Shown: one piece after another, positions 54,258 through 62,867 of the stretch
Layout: every line of letters begins with the position of its first letter
Numbering within the stretch: the first letter of the stretch is position 1
Source of the DNA: UBA961 sp014191195
GTDB lineage: Bacteria > Bacteroidota > Ignavibacteria > Kapaibacteriales > UBA961
DNA length: 64,000 nucleotides
NCBI GenBank assembly: GCA_964204605.1
Contig: OZ123195.1
Span: 1,302,001-1,366,000, forward strand
Direction of reading: 5' to 3'
Made by a program: the position numbers and the translations under genes
Notes under the pieces: model-generated
Databases searched by the model: none
What the model was told of the DNA's origin: nothing
Seen by the model: only the letters and a program-made list of their open reading frames with translations

Positions 54258-54948
54258 TTCGCTCACCCAAAATAGCAGTCCCAATTCTAACATGAGTAGC
54301 ACCCTCTTGAACTGCAATTTTATAATCACTACTCATACCCATAGAAAGATAATTCCCTGAAATCATTGTAGAACAATTATCCCTAATATTTCTTAAAAGT
54401 GAGAATTCTGAAGCTAATTGAGAGTGGTTTTCAGTAAAAGTGGGTAAAGTCATAAATCCTTTCACTTTTAGAGTATCATATATCGACAATGCATGGACAA
54501 AATCAATAGTTTCAGATGGTGTAAGACCAGATTTAGAGGATTCTCCTGAAGTATTTACTTGTACCAATATTGAAGTAGTAACTTGATGTTTTTTTGAAAG
54601 TTTATGTAATTCCTCTGCAAGTTGTACACTTGATACAGAGTGAATTAAACTAGCTTTAGGGACAATATACTTTGCTTTATTTGATTGAAGTGATCCAATA
54701 AAATGCCATTCAGGAAAAAAATGTATATGTTCAGCTTCTAGTATTTTATCTCTACATTCTTGTGCATAATTTTCGCCAAAAATTCTAGCTCCTGCGTCAT
54801 ATGCATGAATAATCTGATGAAGTGGATGCTTTTTTGAAACTGTGATAATAGAAATATCGCTAGGATCTCTTCCACAAGAAACTGCTGTCTCAAAAATATC
54901 ATCTTTGATTCTTAACCAATTCCCCCTAATTGTATCAGCAGTAACCAT
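54247..54948 (-). CDS. YggS/PLPBP family pyridoxal phosphate homeostasis protein
   Basis: A 233-residue single-domain PLP-binding TIM barrel. The PLP lysine lies in IITVSKKHPL, ARIFGENYAQE is the usual following helix, HFIGSLQSNKAKYI is a signature stretch and SMGMSSDYKIAVQEGATHVR forms the phosphate-binding end. The family controls vitamin B6 and amino-acid balance and has no catalytic activity of its own. Its start lies two bases after the mltB-like gene stop, so both are on one transcript. Confidence 0.95.
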   Translation of the reverse strand: MVTADTIRGNWLRIKDDIFETAVSCGRDPSDISIITVSKKHPLHQIIHAYDAGARIFGENYAQECRDKILEAEHIHFFPEWHFIGSLQSNKAKYIVPKASLIHSVSSVQLAEELHKLSKKHQVTTSILVQVNTSGESSKSGLTPSETIDFVHALSIYDTLKVKGFMTLPTFTENHSQLASEFSLLRNIRDNCSTMISGNYLSMGMSSDYKIAVQEGATHVRIGTAILGERISL

Positions 54949-54950
54949 AA

Positions 54951-55931
54951 CTATTCCACTATTTTTGAAGCTAAGGTTAATACAGCATCTACATAATCTT
55001 TGCTATTATTATAATGATACACAGCTTTTTCTTGATCTGCTTTATCATTTCCCCAGCCATTGATTTTTAAATAATTACCAATACTATGTATTGCATCATG
55101 CTTACTATATAAATCTCTATCACCATCAATATCTCCATCAACAGACCAACGAATATAACTTGATGGTAAAAATTGACTCCAACCAAATGCACCTGCTGTA
55201 GATCCATAAAGATTGCGAAAATCTTCATGATAAATTTTTCTTAAAGTATCTAATGCTAAAATCTCTCTTAAGGCCCAATTCGACTTCTTTTTGGCTCTTT
55301 GAATAATTTTATTATCTAATGAATCTAAATCCTTTTCTTCCGGAGGTGGGTTCTCATCTCTTAAAGCCTTTTTATTTCTTTCAATATTTTCTGGTTCTGA
55401 AGCTAATGCTATTGTAAAAAATACACTCGGTAAATAATGTTTACCTGTATATGTACCAAACTTTGTTTCAATCCATAAAATAGAAGTAATAACATTGGCT
55501 GGAACTCCAAACTGAGCTTCTGCCTTTTTAAGAATATCATTATGTTCTTTATAAAATTCTTTGCATTTACTTACTGAACTAGAAGAATAATTGTGCGAAT
55601 AATCTGCCTTTTTTCTAAATCCAGTGACATTTATCTTAACTAATGATTCTTCAAATCTAAGTTTTGAATCACCTAAAAATACTAAAACAGATGAAGTATC
55701 TAATCCCAACTGAAGAAGTGGATCTATAATTGGTGCAAAAGGTGATGTTTGAAGATGTGGATGTGCACGTAAAAATGCAGAACGTTCTACAAGTTTTTTT
55801 TCTGCTGGAGTTAACTCTTTATTACTTTCATGCACTGTATCAGAACTTCTACAGCCATGATAATACATTGTACCATAGAGTATAGTACAAACAGCCACAG
55901 CAGAAAGTAAACGTATATTGATACTTTTCAT
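54951..55931 (-). CDS. Lytic murein transglycosylase, MltB-like
   Basis: This 326-residue envelope protein has an N-terminal hydrophobic anchor, possibly a lipoprotein (YHGC). The lysozyme-like domain has the catalytic Glu in SILWIETKFGTYTGKHYLPS, the SLT3-type AFGWSQFLPSSYIRWSVDGD, and DAIHSIGNYLKINGW. It cleaves peptidoglycan glycan strands with 1,6-anhydro ring formation. The second half fits the MltB family rather than Slt70. It is translated just ahead of yggS, and tRNA-Glu lies upstream on the same strand but is separated by its own terminator. Confidence 0.88.
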   Translation of the reverse strand: MKSINIRLLSAVAVCTILYGTMYYHGCRSSDTVHESNKELTPAEKKLVERSAFLRAHPHLQTSPFAPIIDPLLQLGLDTSSVLVFLGDSKLRFEESLVKINVTGFRKKADYSHNYSSSSVSKCKEFYKEHNDILKKAEAQFGVPANVITSILWIETKFGTYTGKHYLPSVFFTIALASEPENIERNKKALRDENPPPEEKDLDSLDNKIIQRAKKKSNWALREILALDTLRKIYHEDFRNLYGSTAGAFGWSQFLPSSYIRWSVDGDIDGDRDLYSKHDAIHSIGNYLKINGWGNDKADQEKAVYHYNNSKDYVDAVLTLASKIVE

Positions 55932-56002
55932 GATAAGTACACATATAATGGCAAATCGTATATTAATTCACTACAATAGGGATGCCAATCATGATAAAAA
56001 AT

Positions 56003-56032
56003 AAAAAAAGGTACTAAAAATTAGCACCTTTT
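56003..56032 (-). terminator. Rho-independent terminator after tRNA-Glu
   Basis: On the minus strand AAAAGGTGCTA pairs with TAGTACCTTTT (one G:U), with a short T-rich loop, and is followed by T residues. It separates the tRNA from the mltB-like gene. Confidence 0.85.
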
Positions 56033-56040
56033 AAAAATCG

Positions 56041-56112
56041 TGATCCCAACGGGATTCGAACCCGTACTGCCACCTTGAAAGGGTGGTGACCTAACCATTA
56101 GTCGATGGGACC
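56041..56112 (-). tRNA. tRNA-Glu (anticodon TTC)
   Basis: A 72-base cloverleaf on the minus strand. The acceptor arm pairs GGTCCCA with TGGGATC (one G:U) and ends in discriminator A. The anticodon stem-loop is CCACC-CTTTCAA-GGTGG with anticodon TTC, and the T arm reads CGGGT-TCGAATC-CCG. The CCA end is not encoded. Confidence 0.96.
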
Positions 56113-56130
56113 ATACTACAGAATAGTCTG

Positions 56131-56162
56131 CAAAAGTAAAGAGTTTAAGTTATTTAACCAAA
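56131..56162 (-). promoter_or_regulatory. Bacteroidota-type promoter for tRNA-Glu
   Basis: On the minus strand TTTG (56159-56162) and TACTTTTG (56131-56138) are 20 bp apart, an exact match to the TTTG/TAnnTTTG consensus. Transcription would start about 10-15 bases before the tRNA. Confidence 0.7.
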
Positions 56163-56274
56163 TAACTTTTACAACTATCTTTAATTGGTAAATAGAATAA
56201 TGCACATTAAATAGATATGATAATGTAAATTCATTATGCTAGATTGCAATCCTTAATGTTCATGAGATTAGTTT

Positions 56275-57321
56275 ATGCGTTCTATTGGTGTACAAGAGTT
56301 TTTACAATTAGGCAAACATCATGCGATATATGATGTAAGGACACCCACTGAATATGCTCATGCTCATATTCCAGGGGCATATAATCTTCCTATATTTTCT
56401 GATACAGAAAGAGCAGAAATTGGAACATTGTATAAGAAATATTCTAGGGAAAAAGCGATAAGACAAGGCTTTGATATTTTTGGTCCCAAAATGACAAGTT
56501 TTTTGGATAATTTATTGTTACATGGTCATCCTATTGGGGATACTATATTATTCCATTGTTGGCGCGGAGGTATGAGAAGCAATGCAATGGCATGGCTTGC
56601 CAATTTTTATGGATTTACTGCATTAACTTTAGATGGTGGTTATAAAGCATACAGAAACTTTACTCTTGAAAGATTAGCAAACACATTGCCATTGATTATT
56701 ATAGGTGGTTATACAGGCACTGGTAAAACAAATATATTACATACCTTAAGCAATTTTGGTGAAAGCATCATCGATTTAGAAGATATTGCCCACCATCGTG
56801 GCTCTGCATTTGGGTCGATAGGATGTGAGACTCAAACTTCTCAAGAGGATTTTGAAAATAGATTATCAGCTTCAATTCCAGATACGATTAACAGTTCCAT
56901 GTGGATTGAAGATGAAAGTAGAAAAATTGGAACGAATGTATTGCCATTATCTTTATATACACAGATACAGAAGTCCCCTGTTATATTTATCGATATTCCT
57001 AAAACAATTCGAGTGCAATTCCTTGTTGATCAATACAAGGATACTGACTTGGCGATATTAGAACAATCATTATCTAGAATTAAAAAAAGATTAGGCGGAT
57101 TAGTATATAGTAAAGCCGAGTATAGTTTACGTGAGGGAGACATAGCTACTTGTTTTTCTTATGCATTAGAATACTATGATAATACATATGCTTTTGGAAT
57201 ATTAAGAAGAGATCAATCCCTTATTCATAGAATTTCATTATCTGCTATTGATCACAAAGAAAATGCTCAGATAATTGTAGATTATGCAAAAAAACATCAA
57301 CTCATAAAAAAAAGCCTCTAA
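56275..57321 (+). CDS. mnmH: tRNA 2-selenouridine synthase
   Basis: A 348-residue SelU/MnmH. An N-terminal rhodanese domain carries the active Cys in LFHCWRGGMRSNAMA, and a C-terminal P-loop domain starts at IIGGYTGTGKTNIL. The enzyme converts 2-thiouridine to 2-selenouridine at the wobble position of certain tRNAs using selenophosphate. Glu, Gln and Lys tRNAs are the usual substrates, and a tRNA-Glu (TTC) gene lies just 160 bases upstream on the other strand, perhaps by chance. No selD gene is in the window. The stop codon overlaps a strong hairpin. Confidence 0.93.
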   Translation: MRSIGVQEFLQLGKHHAIYDVRTPTEYAHAHIPGAYNLPIFSDTERAEIGTLYKKYSREKAIRQGFDIFGPKMTSFLDNLLLHGHPIGDTILFHCWRGGMRSNAMAWLANFYGFTALTLDGGYKAYRNFTLERLANTLPLIIIGGYTGTGKTNILHTLSNFGESIIDLEDIAHHRGSAFGSIGCETQTSQEDFENRLSASIPDTINSSMWIEDESRKIGTNVLPLSLYTQIQKSPVIFIDIPKTIRVQFLVDQYKDTDLAILEQSLSRIKKRLGGLVYSKAEYSLREGDIATCFSYALEYYDNTYAFGILRRDQSLIHRISLSAIDHKENAQIIVDYAKKHQLIKKSL

Positions 57322-57339
57322 AGATTAATTTAGAGGCTT
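57306..57339 (-). terminator. Terminator of ahcY overlapping the end of mnmH
   Basis: A perfect 11-bp stem (AAGCCTCTAAA with TTTAGAGGCTT, 57312-57322 and 57329-57339) has a T-run on the minus strand, so it ends the ahcY transcript. The mnmH stop codon lies within the stem, and the plus strand has only a weak T-tract. Confidence 0.8.
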
Positions 57340-57364
57340 CATCATAATATATTATCAACAGCAA

Positions 57365-58714
57365 TTAGGTGCCTTCTTGATAATTGCTTGCATATTCAGT
57401 TTGCTCACTAGTTAATTTGTCAATCGTTAAGCCCATAGTACTAAGTTTTAATTCAGCTATAAACTCATCTTGTGAAACAGGAATATCAATAACCTCAACA
57501 GGTAATTTTTGACCAGCACGATGACTTTCTACTAATTTAACATGACATAAGAACTGATTTGCAAAAGACATATCCATAACTTCTGAAGGATGTCCTTCGG
57601 CTGCTGCTAGATTAACCAAACGGCCTTCTGCTAATACAAAAATACGACGTCCATCTGCTAGAGTATACTCTTGACAATTTTGACGTATTGTACGATTTTT
57701 AACAGAGATTTCTTCCAATTCTTTAATATTGATTTCGCAATCATAATGTCCGGTATTACAAACAATTGCACCATCTTTCATAGATTCAAAATGTTGCTTA
57801 CGTATAATATCTTTCATACCAGTGGCAGTACAGAAAATATCTCCAATTTTTGCTGCTGCGTCCATAGAAAGGACTTCATATCCTTCTAAAACACCTTTAA
57901 TTGCAGCTGTTGCTTTCACTTCTGTAATGATAACATTAGAACCCATTCCGGCTGCTCTTTTTGCTACGCCAGATCCACAATGGCCATGCCCAGCAACAAC
58001 AAAATTCTTTCCAGCAAGCATAACACTAGTAGAGCGAAGAATTCCATCTAGAGTGGATTGTCCTGTTCCATACACATTATCAAAATCCCATTTAGTTTCT
58101 GCATCATTCACAGCAAAAACAGGATAGAATAGTTTTCCATCTGCAGAACGGGCGCGTAAACGATGAACTCCAGTAGTTGTTTCTTCGGTGCCACCGATAA
58201 CATCATTTTTAGCAAATTCAATATGATGTTCATGAACTGTATTTATTAAATCACATCCATCATCTAATGTTAAATGTGGGCGATTATCAATAGTTCTATC
58301 GATACACCAATAGAAATCTTCGTGATTGCCGTGCCAAGCATAAATTGATATATCATTTGCAGCTAAAGCAGCGGCAACTGGATCACTTGTTGACAAAGGG
58401 TTACAACCAGACCAAAAAACTTCAGCACCTGCAGCTTTAAAAGTTTCTATCAAAACAGCAGTTTCTTTTGTTACATGTAAGCAACCAGCTAAACGATAGC
58501 CTGCAAAAGGCTTTGTTTTGCTATACTTTTCACGCAAGTATGTCATAACGGGCATATTAGCTTCTGCCCAATCAATTAATTTTCTACCTTCTTCGGCTTG
58601 ATTAATATCGCGAACGCAATATTTGCCTATTTCTTCACTAAAAGAACCTTGCTCTTTTCTGGAAGGTAATTGAGTTCCTGTAGAACCTTTATCAGAATGT
58701 GTTTCAGCAGACAT
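57365..58714 (-). CDS. ahcY: Adenosylhomocysteinase
   Basis: A 449-residue enzyme that hydrolyses S-adenosylhomocysteine to adenosine and homocysteine. Substrate residues are recognisable (AGCLHVTKETAVLIETF, WSGCNPLSTSDPVAAAL, and the catalytic Lys/Asp stretch in VNDAETKWDFDNVYGTGQST). The Rossmann motif is VVAGHGHCGSGVAKRA. The C-terminus ends in EQTEYASNYQEGT rather than the YRY tail of eukaryotic-type enzymes, so it belongs to the shorter archaeal/thermophile-like class. It lies 45 bases after metK in one transcription unit. Confidence 0.95.
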   Translation of the reverse strand: MSAETHSDKGSTGTQLPSRKEQGSFSEEIGKYCVRDINQAEEGRKLIDWAEANMPVMTYLREKYSKTKPFAGYRLAGCLHVTKETAVLIETFKAAGAEVFWSGCNPLSTSDPVAAALAANDISIYAWHGNHEDFYWCIDRTIDNRPHLTLDDGCDLINTVHEHHIEFAKNDVIGGTEETTTGVHRLRARSADGKLFYPVFAVNDAETKWDFDNVYGTGQSTLDGILRSTSVMLAGKNFVVAGHGHCGSGVAKRAAGMGSNVIITEVKATAAIKGVLEGYEVLSMDAAAKIGDIFCTATGMKDIIRKQHFESMKDGAIVCNTGHYDCEINIKELEEISVKNRTIRQNCQEYTLADGRRIFVLAEGRLVNLAAAEGHPSEVMDMSFANQFLCHVKLVESHRAGQKLPVEVIDIPVSQDEFIAELKLSTMGLTIDKLTSEQTEYASNYQEGT

Positions 58715-58759
58715 GTGTTTACTGATCTAAGTAGTGGATAATAATTTTGTTTATTAGTA

Positions 58760-59896
58760 TTAGGATATAGTTGAAAAAACATCAACCAAATCTAATTGCT
58801 CCCAAGGGAATTGTATTCGTCCAAAATGGCCATAAGCAGCAGTCTCTTGATAAATTGGCCTTCTTAAATCAAGACGATTTATGATACCTAAAGGAGTCAT
58901 ATCAACATTATTCATAATGAATTCACTTATAACATTTCCAGGAACAGAACTGGTTCCATGTGTATCAACATATAATGATACTGGATTAGCTACGCCGATA
59001 GCATAAGAAACTTGTATTGTACATTCTTTAGCAAGGCCAGCAGCGACAATATTTTTTGCTAGATGTCGGGCAGCATAGGCGGCAGATCTATCAACTTTTG
59101 TGGGATCTTTTCCAGAAAAGGCTCCACCACCATGTGGTGCTTTTCCGCCATAGGTATCAACGATAATTTTACGTCCAGTTAAACCCGTATCGCCATGTGG
59201 TCCACCAATCTCAAAATTACCGGTAGGATTTATATGAAACTTTGTTTGGGAATCTATTAAATGAGAAGGAATAACTTGTTTAATAATATGTTCCATTACA
59301 TCATTATGAATAATAGATTGACTATTAATTGGGTCATGTTGTGTAGATACCACTATTGCATCAACTCTTGTAATTTCACCAGAATCGCCATATGCTACGG
59401 TTACCTGTGCTTTTGCATCAGGCCTTAGATATGGTATTAAAGTGGATTGTTGTTTACGGATATCTGCTAATTTTTTCACTAAAGCATGAGAATACATTAA
59501 AGCTGCTGGCATTAATTCTTCTGTTTCTGTACATGCATATCCAAACATCATACCTTGATCGCCTGCCCCGCCGGTATTAACGCCCATAGCAATATCTGGA
59601 GATTGACGATTTATCACATTTAATACAGCACAAGAATCAGCATCAAATCTATATTCAGCTTTTGTATAGCCAATATTTCTGATTACTTCCCTTACAATAT
59701 CTGGAAGATCAATATATGTTTCGGTTGTAATTTCTCCACCAACCATAATTAAACCGGTAGAAGCAAAGCACTCACAAGCAACTCGACTTGTGGGATCTTC
59801 TTTTAAGACAGCATCCAAAACAGCATCCGAAACTTGATCACAAATCTTATCGGGATGTCCTTCAGATACGGATTCAGACGTAAATAAATATGACAT
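58760..59896 (-). CDS. metK: S-adenosylmethionine synthetase, standard copy
   Basis: This 378-residue MetK has all usual motifs: SVSEGHPDKICDQVSDAVLD, GAGDQGMMFGYA, and GGGAFSGKDPTKVDRSAAYA with the Arg retained. It makes SAM from ATP and methionine. It is in a packed run with a sugar nucleotidyltransferase upstream (38 bases) and ahcY downstream. No SAM riboswitch precedes it, unlike the other copy at 40312. Confidence 0.97.
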   Translation of the reverse strand: MSYLFTSESVSEGHPDKICDQVSDAVLDAVLKEDPTSRVACECFASTGLIMVGGEITTETYIDLPDIVREVIRNIGYTKAEYRFDADSCAVLNVINRQSPDIAMGVNTGGAGDQGMMFGYACTETEELMPAALMYSHALVKKLADIRKQQSTLIPYLRPDAKAQVTVAYGDSGEITRVDAIVVSTQHDPINSQSIIHNDVMEHIIKQVIPSHLIDSQTKFHINPTGNFEIGGPHGDTGLTGRKIIVDTYGGKAPHGGGAFSGKDPTKVDRSAAYAARHLAKNIVAAGLAKECTIQVSYAIGVANPVSLYVDTHGTSSVPGNVISEFIMNNVDMTPLGIINRLDLRRPIYQETAAYGHFGRIQFPWEQLDLVDVFSTIS

Positions 59897-59934
59897 AAAA
59901 TATCTAGTAAAAATATAAAATGATGTTTAACGTA

Positions 59935-60912
59935 TTAACTACGGTCAATTTCACTTGAATCACCAACATTTAATCGCGAAAACTTACCTTTCACAATCGC
60001 ATTATTACCTATGATAGACTGCTCTAATGTAGAGGCAGTAACTGTAGCACCATCACTAATGATTGAGTCTCTGACAACGCTATCAATAACAGTAGCACCT
60101 GATGCAACAGTAGTATAAGGCCCAATTACAGAACGCTCAATAATTGCATTTTCAGCTACGAAAGCAGGTGGAATAATGACTACTCCTTCAGGAGTTTTAT
60201 ATGTTGATTTTCCATCTAATAAATATCGATTTGTAGAAAGTAATGTTTCTGGTTTCCCACAATCATACCAACCTTCTACAGGAAATGTTGTAAACTTTTC
60301 ACCTTTATCTATCATCATTTGCAAGGCATCTGTTAATTGATATTCATCACGAGTACGAATATTATTATCAATTAATGTTTGCAAAGAATCAACTAATAAT
60401 GTTGGATTATTAATAAAGTATAAACCTACCAATGCTAAGTTTGTTGTTGGATTTTCTGGTTTTTCAATTAACCTAGAAATAAATCCTTTCTCTAATTCAA
60501 CTACTCCAAATCGTCTTGGGTCATCTACAGATTTAACACCTAATGTACTAAATCTAGAATTTGTTGCAAGGCTTAAATCAACATCAAAGATTGTATCACC
60601 AAGAATAATCAGTAAAGGTTCATTGTCTGTGATATGTTCTCTTGCTATCCAGATGGAATGTCCTAAACCAAGCCTTTCTTCTTGATAGATAAATGTTACA
60701 TTCATGGAATAATTTCGGCGAACATAGTCTTCTACCAAATCACCCATATAGCCAACAATTATTGTTGCTTCATCAATATTATGTTGCTGTAAAGCATCAA
60801 GGATATGGCCCAGAATTGGTTTTCCAGCAACATTTAACAATACTTTAGGCAAAGTATATGTATGAGGTCTTAATCTGGTGCCTACACCAGCAACTGGAAT
60901 AATTGCCTTCAT
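59935..60912 (-). CDS. Sugar-phosphate nucleotidyltransferase with left-handed beta-helix C-terminus
   Basis: A 325-residue NTP-transferase. The N-terminal nucleotide-binding loop is GVGTRLRPHTYTLPKVLLNV, with the metal Asp in LIILGDTIFDVD. The final ~80 residues are hexapeptide-like repeats (VIDSVVRDSIISDGATVTAS) forming a left-handed beta-helix. It activates a sugar phosphate with a nucleotide for glycan synthesis. It resembles GDP-mannose or dTDP-glucose pyrophosphorylase-like proteins, but the substrate cannot be assigned. It lies between nusB and metK. Confidence 0.85.
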   Translation of the reverse strand: MKAIIPVAGVGTRLRPHTYTLPKVLLNVAGKPILGHILDALQQHNIDEATIIVGYMGDLVEDYVRRNYSMNVTFIYQEERLGLGHSIWIAREHITDNEPLLIILGDTIFDVDLSLATNSRFSTLGVKSVDDPRRFGVVELEKGFISRLIEKPENPTTNLALVGLYFINNPTLLVDSLQTLIDNNIRTRDEYQLTDALQMMIDKGEKFTTFPVEGWYDCGKPETLLSTNRYLLDGKSTYKTPEGVVIIPPAFVAENAIIERSVIGPYTTVASGATVIDSVVRDSIISDGATVTASTLEQSIIGNNAIVKGKFSRLNVGDSSEIDRS

Positions 60913-60956
60913 AAGTTTATGAATCCTATGTACATGCTAAACACAAATATTATCAT

Positions 60957-61526
60957 TTAACTAATTAATCCACGGCCACTTTTAGACAATTTGTTTTCCG
61001 CAATTAACTCTACTAAAACAGCATCTAATACACCATTAATAAAAACATTGCTTTTATCTGTAGAATATCTTTTAGCTAATTCAATAATTTCATTAATTGT
61101 CACTTTTGTTGGTATTGTCTCAAAATGAATAAGTTCAGCTGTTGCCATTCTTAAGAGAACTCTATCCATTAATGCTATTCTTTCTAATTCCCAATTTTGA
61201 GCAAATCTTTCTAATAATCCATCAGTAAATTCTGTTTCTGCAAGAGTATACTGTGTTAATTCTTTGATGAAATCTAATTCGCTCTCTTCCCAATGAATTC
61301 TCGTATCTGAGTCTAATTCATTGATCTCTTCGGTGGTTAACAGCTTTTGTGGCTCTGCTTCATGTTCCAGAAAACTAAAATGCCTAAAAACTATATGTGG
61401 AAATATCTCCTCCCAAGAAATATCAGAAGAAGAACAAGAAACAAGCAATTGCATCACTTTTTCGCGAGCCATTCTGCGTGTTCCATTGATTTGCCTAAAT
61501 TGGCTAATTGGAAATTCAGATACCAC
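60957..61526 (-). CDS. nusB: Transcription antitermination factor NusB
   Basis: An all-helical 189-residue protein. Typical stretches are RRMAREKVMQLLVSC, GLLERFAQNWELERIALMDR, and VTINEIIELAKRYSTDKSNV followed by FINGVLDAV. NusB binds boxA RNA with S10 in rRNA antitermination. The start is a GTG, because an in-frame stop lies immediately upstream. It sits between leucine dehydrogenase and the nucleotidyltransferase, an unusual neighbourhood for nusB. Confidence 0.93.
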   Translation of the reverse strand: MVSEFPISQFRQINGTRRMAREKVMQLLVSCSSSDISWEEIFPHIVFRHFSFLEHEAEPQKLLTTEEINELDSDTRIHWEESELDFIKELTQYTLAETEFTDGLLERFAQNWELERIALMDRVLLRMATAELIHFETIPTKVTINEIIELAKRYSTDKSNVFINGVLDAVLVELIAENKLSKSGRGLIS

Positions 61527-61564
61527 TTTATACTTGTTTTAATGAATTAATAATTAACTATATA

Positions 61565-62650
61565 TCAACGATTTATGATTGTTTGACCATTGAATGTTCT
61601 ATGTACATGTGCAACACTTGCTATTCTTTGTTCAGCAAGTGCATTTGATGCTTGAATCGTTAAAATATTTTGTGCTTCGCTTAAAGAAAATATAGTCAAT
61701 AATGTATCATATATTCCTTCTGCTTTGCGTAATACAGATTCTTTATTATATCCATCAACTTCAGAGGCAACATTCATCAAACCACCAGCATTAACAACAT
61801 AATCTGGAGCATATAATATACCTCTTGCTTTCAACATTTCGCCATGCTTTATTTCATCTTCTAATTGATTATTTGCCCCACCAGCAATTATCGAGCATTT
61901 AAGCTGAGAAATTGAAGTGTCATTTAATATTGCTCCTAATGCATTTGGAGATACAATATCACAATCGATTGATAAAATTGATTCTGGAGAAATAAAATGC
62001 GATCCAGTATCTGCGGCTAATTTCTTGGCTTTATCTTCGTAAATATCTGTTACATACACTATTGCGCCATCTTTGGTTAAATGTTGTACAACATATGATG
62101 CAACATTTCCCGCACCTTGAACAGCCACTTTTAGCCCAGAAACAGAGTCTTTACCTAATTGTTTTTTAGCACAAGCTTTAATACCACAATACACACCATA
62201 TGCAGTAAAAGGAGATGGATCGCCACTTCCGCCAATACCACCTACTCCGGTTACATATTCAGTTTCAGTATGTATCCAGTCCATATCTCTAACATTTGTA
62301 TTTACATCTTCTGCTGTAATATATCTACCGCCTAAAGATTCAACAGCACGTCCATATGCTCTAAAAAGTCCTTCTGTTTTCTGAGTTTTGGCATCACCAA
62401 TGATAACAGCCTTACCTCCACCAAGATTTAATCCTGCTACTGCGGCTTTATATGTCATACCTCTAGACAATCGAAGTACATCTATGATAGCTTCTTGATC
62501 ATTTGTATAATTCCACATACGAGTTCCACCTAATGCAGGCCCCAATACCGTAGAATGTACGCCTATTATAGCTCTTAGGCCAGTTTTTGGATCAGAATAA
62601 AAAAGAACTTCTTCATGTCCAAACTGGACAAGTGATTCAAACAATTGCAT
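61565..62650 (-). CDS. Leucine dehydrogenase-like Glu/Leu/Phe/Val dehydrogenase
   Basis: A 361-residue NAD-dependent amino-acid dehydrogenase. Lys residues of the active site lie in RGMTYKAAVAGLNLGGGKAV, and VAVQGAGNVASYVVQHL is the Rossmann motif. Length and the GVGGIGGSGDPSPFTAYGVY stretch fit leucine dehydrogenases, which deaminate branched-chain amino acids. Exact substrate preference among Leu, Val and Phe is not certain. It is the first gene of a packed minus-strand run (leuDH-nusB-NTase-metK-ahcY). Confidence 0.93.
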   Translation of the reverse strand: MQLFESLVQFGHEEVLFYSDPKTGLRAIIGVHSTVLGPALGGTRMWNYTNDQEAIIDVLRLSRGMTYKAAVAGLNLGGGKAVIIGDAKTQKTEGLFRAYGRAVESLGGRYITAEDVNTNVRDMDWIHTETEYVTGVGGIGGSGDPSPFTAYGVYCGIKACAKKQLGKDSVSGLKVAVQGAGNVASYVVQHLTKDGAIVYVTDIYEDKAKKLAADTGSHFISPESILSIDCDIVSPNALGAILNDTSISQLKCSIIAGGANNQLEDEIKHGEMLKARGILYAPDYVVNAGGLMNVASEVDGYNKESVLRKAEGIYDTLLTIFSLSEAQNILTIQASNALAEQRIASVAHVHRTFNGQTIINR

Positions 62651-62713
62651 AATTAACTCTTTGTATCATGGTTGATATGATCATTTTATATAATTATTCT
62701 TAAGCAAAGAATG

Positions 62714-62721
62714 CAAAAATA
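62714..62721 (-). promoter_or_regulatory. -7 element upstream of the leucine dehydrogenase gene
   Basis: TATTTTTG on the minus strand is an exact TAnnTTTG match, ~65 bases before the start codon. It could drive the whole five-gene run. No clear -33 TTTG is present. Confidence 0.4.
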
Positions 62722-62867
62722 GAAAAACGAGACGAATAAGAATGCTATTACATCAAATTTCAATGCATTTATATGTATATTTTAGTTTAATAAAGTTCTT
62801 TGTTGAATCGCATTGCATGAGTTATTAACTTACGAATAAATTTATCTAAGCTGTTCAGGAAATATAT

